Shown here: positions 57,270 through 64,000 of the stretch, piece after piece
Position numbering within the stretch: the stretch's first letter is position 1
How the letters are laid out: every line of letters begins with the position of its first letter
NCBI RefSeq assembly: GCF_034702125.1
Contig: NC_085875.1
Location: forward strand, 20,320,247 to 20,384,246
Source of the DNA: Engraulis encrasicolus
Lineage: Eukaryota > Chordata > Actinopteri > Clupeiformes > Engraulidae
Length of the DNA: 64,000 nt
Reading direction: 5' to 3'
The notes under the pieces: model-generated
Database searches by the model: none
The model's input: only the letters and a program-made list of their open reading frames with translations
What the model was told of the DNA's origin: nothing
Made by a program: the position numbers and the translations under genes

Positions 57270-58336
57270 TTGAGTCTAATTGTCTGCCGTACGCACCTCA
57301 AACGGTGTGCGTTTACTGAAACCCAAAGAAAGACTTAAATTAACACTGCAATTCACTGTGAGGTGCCCCTGCATGTGCTTAATTCCTAGTGACATTGCTT
57401 CAGTCGTCGTAGAAACAAGCAGCGACCGTATGATGTCATATTTACTACATGGCTGTATTCGTTTTCACGATCCTGGAGGGGATTAAAGGAAATGATTGGT
57501 TGCAAATGTGCATGTGTCAACTCTCTGGGACCTCATGCTGATTTACGACCCCCATGTTGCTCGATGTCATCTGACAGCGAGAGCTTACATATGGAACATG
57601 TAGAACATATGGATCAAACGGCAATCATTAGTGTTAAAATGTCAACACATCTCTCTCCGGTCCCATCACTGTCAGATGATCACACACAAACTTGTAATGA
57701 AGTGTGATAAGAAAAAAGTATGTTTTTTACCACTGAGTGGGAAAAACACATAATTTAGGAGATGTTTAGCAAACAGGTTTGTCTTTCTGTGGTTTCTGAG
57801 AGATTATACCTTGCAGGCAAAGACATCTTGCTCTTGCTAGATACAGTATTGCTCTCCCCTACCTCCCTCCCTCCTTACCTCCACCTCCTCCCCACTCTGC
57901 TAATCTTTGAACTACAAAGTCTGACACACTGCATTTGAAGACGTGTCAGAGCAATTATCCCTATCATACACAGTGTCAGACTTCAATGAATGCAGGTATA
58001 CGACTCCAGGGAAACGCTTATGGCAGGCCGCGATACTCCATCTTTTTCTGCGGGCAGAAAATAAACTGTGTTGCTTATCGCCCGAGCTGCAAAGTCAGAA
58101 ATTACGCCAGCAATGTCTGCTGTTGACATGACATGGCCAATTTTGTGGGAAGTGTGGATGTCACCGAATCCCAGTGGAAATATGCTAGCTTCTATATGCT
58201 TTGCTGTGGCTCATCTGCGGCTTGTTCCTGACTTCATTCAATAAAGAACGTCTCAACGTTCAGTTATTAAAAGTAAAGAAACAGTCATACATCGTCAAAA
58301 ACAAATGTCTTCTTTATTTGTTTTTTATTCTACCAC
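57270..58336. other. Non-coding DNA with a possible conserved element
   Basis: 57,980-58,140 (GACTCCAGGGAAACGC, GGCCGCGATACTCC, CTTATCGCCCGAGC) looks like a conserved non-coding element. No gene is recognised elsewhere. Confidence 0.35.
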
Positions 58337-59000
<664 letters not shown>

Positions 59001-59159
59001 TCTAATCCCTCTTTTAAAATTTCCTTTTAGCCTTCAGTGGGTCAAAGCTGGGACCAAAAAAAGTATGAGCCACCCACCCAATCTAAATGGTCTCTACTAA
59101 GCAAAAAAATAAAATCAAGACAAAAAGTCAAGCAAAAAAACAAAACCAGAAAACAAAAG

Positions 59160-59236
59160 CAACAAACAAAAGCATTGGCCCCTTGACGACTGATTGAAGA
59201 AATGCCCTTCATGCCAGATGACCAGTCCAGCCCACA
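59160..59236. mobile_element. MITE terminal fragment, relative of 6,791-6,862
   Basis: ATGCCAGATGACCAGTCCAGCCC matches the 6.8-kb fragment, but the final CTG is altered and no second end is found. Confidence 0.5.
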
Positions 59237-59479
59237 GCTCAGTGGAGCATGACAGAGCATGTCCCCCTTATCCCCCTCCGCAGTTCAGTGGAGGGGGAGG
59301 CTACTGGGAAAAGCTAAGAGTCTAACAAGGTAAGAAGGTGTACCAAACTGGGCACTTTGGGAATGCTGAGCATGCAGGACTACCACAGCTTAAATGCTTT
59401 TATCAGTTAAGCCGATTCCCAGTTGTACATTTAGTTGTACACAAATGCTTGATCACACGCGTACACGCACAGACACACA

Positions 59480-59815
<336 letters not shown>

Positions 59816-60361
59816 GTTTTCAAATCACATTTCCTATCACAACCAAGATCTTCAAACTGATTCTAGCCACACAACCACTTAACTAAGACCCTATGGATGA
59901 AGAAAAGGTCGAGGCACAAACACCACAACAACACGGTGGCTTGTCTGACATGAGCCAGACCAGGCCCGGCAGACATATTTGCGCCCCTCAGGGAAGCCGA
60001 CAAGGGGGAGACAAAGAGGTCAGTTAACCCAGACCCAGAGAGATAGGGGGCCCAAGAACTGGGTCCTGGTGCTCCTGATGTGGAGTGGTCCGTGTCATGC
60101 CATGTTATGCCCCCTACCCCTGCTGTGGACCCCTGTCAGCCCTCCTCTCTGCTCCCCTGCCAGGACGTCTCACAGCTTTCACACGCTCACTCATGCTTTG
60201 ATACGTGATGCTGTGTTTCTCTCTTTTTGTCCTCTCCCTTCTGTTCTCTTTTCTTCTGTTCCGTTCTAACCCCCTTGAACATCTTGGTGCAGTTTTGCCG
60301 AGAGAGCAGCGGAAGATGAGAGAGGCTTGTCAAACAGCCTCTGACTGAGAGATGAGCTCTT
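59816..60361. other. Non-coding DNA, no gene seen
   Basis: The 96-codon frame starting at 59,979 has no domain. Confidence 0.5.
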
Positions 60362-60470
60362 GTGGGTGTGCGTGTGCGTGTGCGCGTGCGTGTGCGTGCG
60401 TGTGCGTGTGTGTGTGCGGGTGTGCGGGTGTGCATGCGTATGCATGTGTGCGTGCATGCGTGTGTTTGGT
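60362..60470. repeat. (GTGC)n-rich microsatellite
   Basis: Imperfect GTGCGT units with GTATGC interruptions. Confidence 0.9.
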
Positions 60471-60701
60471 CTGAATCTTTGTCTGTCTGTGTGTATGGTG
60501 AGATACAAAATGCCAAGCAGACAAACCTTATGAAAAGGCCAGTTGCTCAGGTTAATCATTCTCCAATATATCAAAGCATTCTTTTTCGCTATGGCACCAA
60601 TTCAAGTCTCATATTCTCAAGATATTGGTAGGCTTTGATCTCATTCTGGTAACCTTCCCTCAAACTATTTACCAGCAGTTTTAGCATCTTAGAGCTTTTA
60701 A

Positions 60702-61990
60702 CCCTCAAGCGACCGGCCTGTTTTTGCGACTAATCTGACCGAGCGGGGTCATTTATGACCCCAAGGAGTTTATATAGAAATACCACTACATAAATTATTT
60801 TTTGGGGTTCATTCAAATTTATTTACATCTTGCACATACTTGTCCCTCATCTAAAGCAAAAAAAATGTGAATTTGAAAATGTTATTGTTTTGCTAAAAAT
60901 TAGTCAACCTTACATACGTATATGTTAAATATGATGTATGCCCTCATTTGCATATGTAAACATCAAAATACAAAAAACATCCAATAATTTTTTTTCCTTC
61001 TCTCATCATCAGTAATCAACTGAGAAAGTTTCATGGTGATATCTATCTTTTACATTTTTTAGCCTATTCACTTGTAGTAGTCTTACCATAATAATACAGT
61101 ATATTTATGCTAATTATGGAAATTGCTTAAACTGAAACTTTGGGAAGCCAAGCTAAATTCTATCCATTCGGCCCATAGATGATATTTCTGCAATAAAACT
61201 TTAGGGTACTCAACATTTCTGGGTTCATGAAATCACTAGATCAGAGAATATGGTAATTTACATAGACAAAGCCATGTCTCAAACATATAACCTTATGCAC
61301 ACTCAAAATTTCTTTGAAACTTTTTCTGGACATAGTAGCTGTGAAAAGGTGTCTTCCATATGTATTATAGCAAAGAAATGATTCAACTGATGATTCAGCC
61401 TTTGTATAGCCATATAATAAGGAAAATTAAAAAACGCCATTGATTTCTACACTGATGACTTGTTTCCTCCCTCTTTGTTCATCAGGATGAATTCCATTTC
61501 ATATTCTAATCATGTGTCTAGGAACACTGTGCCATGATATCAACAAATATGGAGCAGTAACAGAGGAAATGCTACCTGGGCGCCCTCACAATATGCTTTG
61601 TTGGCTATCGCAGGGGTGCCCTATTTATTTATATAATATAGGCTATTATATTTTAATGCTATAAATGTTTATATTATGAAAATTTTAGGTCTGTTGACCA
61701 TGGCCTACCCCAAGACACAAAATACAATAACCAGAGTTTGAAAATTACAACAATGGCCATTATAATGTTGAGTAACTCATGGATCCTCTCGGGGTCATAA
61801 ATGACCCCAGAGGTGTTTTGATTATAAATCCCATATAGAAGTCCAAATCTCACAGAAATCATTCACAACATGCACAACACATGTATTGACAAACTCCTAG
61901 AAGGACAGGTTTTTCTGATGAAAATTGCAGAAATGGTGTATGAAAATATGTGCCCAGGGTCATAAATGACCCCAGTCAGTCGCTTTAGGG
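60702..61990. mobile_element. piggyBac-like non-autonomous element, 1.29 kb
   Basis: It is flanked by TTAA on both sides (60,698-60,701 and 61,991-61,994). The ends CCCTCAAGCGAC and GTCGCTTTAGGG are inverted repeats of piggyBac style (CCC..GGG next to TTAA). The palindromic word GGGTCATTTATGACCC, or its AAAT variant, occurs near 60,748 on the left and near 61,793 and 61,959 on the right. The inside is AT-rich without a transposase. Confidence 0.88.
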
Positions 61991-62135
61991 TTAATGCATT
62001 CTTTCAATGTTTTTCGTTCAGTATAGGCTGATATTGATGTTTGGATGAATGAAAGCGTGGTAGTATGGATGTACTTGACATAACTGACATACTTTAATGA
62101 GAAGTTAGTGAGAGAAGTCATCTTCCTTTCTCTCT

Positions 62136-62136
62136 C

Positions 62137-62234
<98 letters not shown>

Positions 62235-62270
62235 ACAGGGAGATACAGAGACAGAAAGACACACACACAC

Positions 62271-62357
<87 letters not shown>
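62136..62357. repeat. (TG)n and (CA)n tracts facing each other
   Basis: (TG)n at 62,136-62,232 and (CA)n at about 62,262-62,356, separated by 30 bp, so they are complementary arms of almost 95 bp. Confidence 0.97.
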
Positions 62358-62358
<1 letters not shown>

Positions 62359-62399
62359 ACATCCCCCCACCACACACACACCATCCGTTTCATCCAACA

Positions 62400-62720
62400 G
62401 ATTAATTTTCAGCCGCAGAAGATATGTCAGAGCAGAAGACGCGGCAGTGTTTCAGGACGCACGTCACCATTATGGATGTGCAAGCGCACAATTCTCTGCC
62501 GTGTCAGGGCCGCGTTTTTAATGGTCCACTGGACCGTCAGAGCGCACTCCGTGGCCTTGAGGGACGTGACGGAAAATTAACACCGCGCTGTCTTGACACG
62601 TTGTCGGGCCTGCCTGCTTGCCTGTCTTATACAGTGCTCACTACAACGCCGCTGGCCAATGATGAGTTGAAGGGCAGCGGTATGTACATTTCTTTGATAT
62701 GAAATGAAAGTGCAATAGAT
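62400..62720. other. CpG-richer non-coding stretch
   Basis: CpG dinucleotides are clearly more frequent here (GACGCGGCAG, GACGCACGTCACC, GGACGTGACGG, CACCGCGCTG) than in the surrounding DNA. It could be a conserved element or a small CpG island. No exon is recognised. Confidence 0.35.
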
Positions 62721-62769
62721 TGCCATTTTATCCGAAGGTTCATTATGACTGGCCATCTGCCATAGCGGG

Positions 62770-62955
62770 CTTTTTTCTGTGGGCCCTGCACTCTTGTGGG
62801 CCACTATTTTCAGAGATGTTAAAAAAATCTATAAAACAATTACAAGGGTGCGGGGCCTGGTGAGTCAGTTCTGCATCACTAATTATGAGGGGCCCCTTCA
62901 AGCCAAAAGTTCCCGGTCCCTACATCTCCCCTAGTCCCAGCCCAGCCCTGGCTAG
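62770..62955. mobile_element. MITE relative of 47,472-47,721, partial
   Basis: It shares GTGGGCC, CACTATTTTCAGAGATGT and GGGTGCGGGGCCTGGTGAG with the inner arms of the 47.5-kb element and ends near CAGCCCAGCCCTGGC. The left end is missing. Confidence 0.65.
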
Positions 62956-64000
62956 TAGTTGAAGGTCATCTGGAGATCACAGGGGGGGATAAGTGGAGAT
63001 TTCTAATGGCCCCCCTTGAGTCTCTACGGTAGGACAAAGACTGCCATGAGCATTGCTGGGCTGTCTCTTTGCTAAATTGTTGAATTACAATACATCCTTT
63101 GTATGACGCACTATTCAATAAAAGACTATTGTTATACATATTGTTATACTGTGATTACTACTATTGCTGCTGCTGCTACTACTACTGAAGGTCTCAGCAG
63201 AGGACCGTCTGAGGTATGCTCTTAACTGACTTGGGCTTAGGTCTGCTTTCTCCGGAATGGTGTAAATAAATAATTGAGATTATCTTGTGTGTGCAGTTTT
63301 GCCAACTTAAATTTGATAGTTTTCTTTTTTTTTACTTACAAAATCATTACTTTTTCAAAGGTGCATATTTCTTTTCAATGCTGTCAAATTTCCAGGTGTT
63401 TTAGGCTTAACCTTTTACCCTAACCCCCCTGAATTTTGCACATTTTGATTGTCTTTGTATTGTGAAAGTGAAGTGCTGCTCCCTTAAAGCCATAACAGAT
63501 TTTTTACTCTCCTGTAGCCCGTCTGGAAAGGCCTCTGTTTTTTTTCCGGTGGTTGTTTGCTTTCACACTATTTCCCGTGCAGCATAAGCTCCACAATATC
63601 CCCCCTGAGGAAAACAGTACTTAGGTAAAAAAAAAAAATCCAATACGTACAAATCCAATACAACACTCCTGTGATGTGGATTATCTGGTTTGGATTTGAA
63701 GAAGGCCATCTCACCGGGACTAGTATGGAGTGGATTTCGGGCCACCTTGAAATGCAGACTTAACTTAAAACAAGAGAGAAAGCAGCACCTGGCGTGACAT
63801 ATTGCTCTACATCGTGCTGAGTACTCAGCTGAACCTGAGCCTGAACGCGTGCCAAGGTATAGCACTTCCACGCGCAAGAGGGACTGCTCTTGACCATGTT
63901 ATGCGTGAACATAAGTGATCTCCAATGAAACGCAAATTCATCACTCAACAAGAGATTACGTTAGACCGCCATTGATGAATGGAATAATGAAATCATGGTG
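62956..64000. other. Non-coding DNA, no gene seen
   Basis: Contains a short (CTG)n/(CTA)n run at about 63,160-63,186. The 104-codon minus-strand frame at 63,563-63,877 has no domain. Confidence 0.5.

Overview
This 64-kb window looks like non-coding DNA from a ray-finned (teleost) fish. The signs are very dense dinucleotide microsatellites ((GT)n, (GA)n, (CA)n arrays up to about 130 bp), many short non-autonomous hAT-type elements with 8-bp target duplications, a decayed Tc1/mariner copy of a type common in fish, a piggyBac-like element flanked by TTAA, and tRNA-derived SINEs. I found no intact protein-coding gene. The longer open frames are microsatellite read-through (poly-CV, poly-TH, poly-SL) or lie in repeats.

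The centre, about 11.43-43.17 kb, holds one unusual locus that reads as a plus-strand, spliced, long non-coding RNA gene built from amplified exons. Its first half has a ~250-nt exon-like module (type 1: acceptor ending TTTTAG, donor GTAAGT) repeated six times. Its second half has about thirteen longer exon-like modules (type 2), mostly 0.7-1.9 kb, separated by mostly 118-174-bp introns with polypyrimidine-AG acceptors. Each type-2 exon carries one to seven copies of a ~60-nt element that can fold as two adjacent stem-loops. Stem 1 pairs CAGGG with CCCTG around a loop starting CAGAATAA; stem 2 pairs a GGGAGTTGGG-like arm with a CCCAGCTCCC-like arm around TAGTCCAC. I count about 45 copies, about 30 of them well preserved. 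Stem changes are often compensated (T:A, T:G and C:G at one pair; A:T replaced by G:C at another). Between units lies a looser ACTGGATTA motif. A plausible end is the AATAAA at 43,146.

The locus is also a large tandem duplication: block A (about 11,430-23,424) and block B (about 23,425-37,140), followed by further partial copies up to 43.1 kb. The blocks are close in sequence where compared, so each serves as the empty site for the other's transposon insertions. B gained a 1.2-kb TA-flanked element, two hAT-like elements and a 3.1-kb composite; A gained a THAP-fragment element and a short TAGAGATGC element. In each block a ~230-bp stretch with a CCAAT box and a consensus splice donor is almost invariant and lies about 0.8-1 kb upstream of the type-2 exons. 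It could be an internal promoter with a first exon.

The flanks (1-11.4 kb and 43.2-64 kb) are intergenic or intronic DNA with microsatellites, MITEs and three long fold-back elements. The fold-backs, and the hAT at 51-666, contain a motif resembling a hammerhead ribozyme core. A few GC-richer, non-repetitive stretches (45.6, 47.3, 56.1, 58.0 and 62.4 kb) could be conserved non-coding elements. No function is known to me for the hairpin locus. Transcription, splicing and folding are inferred from sequence only.
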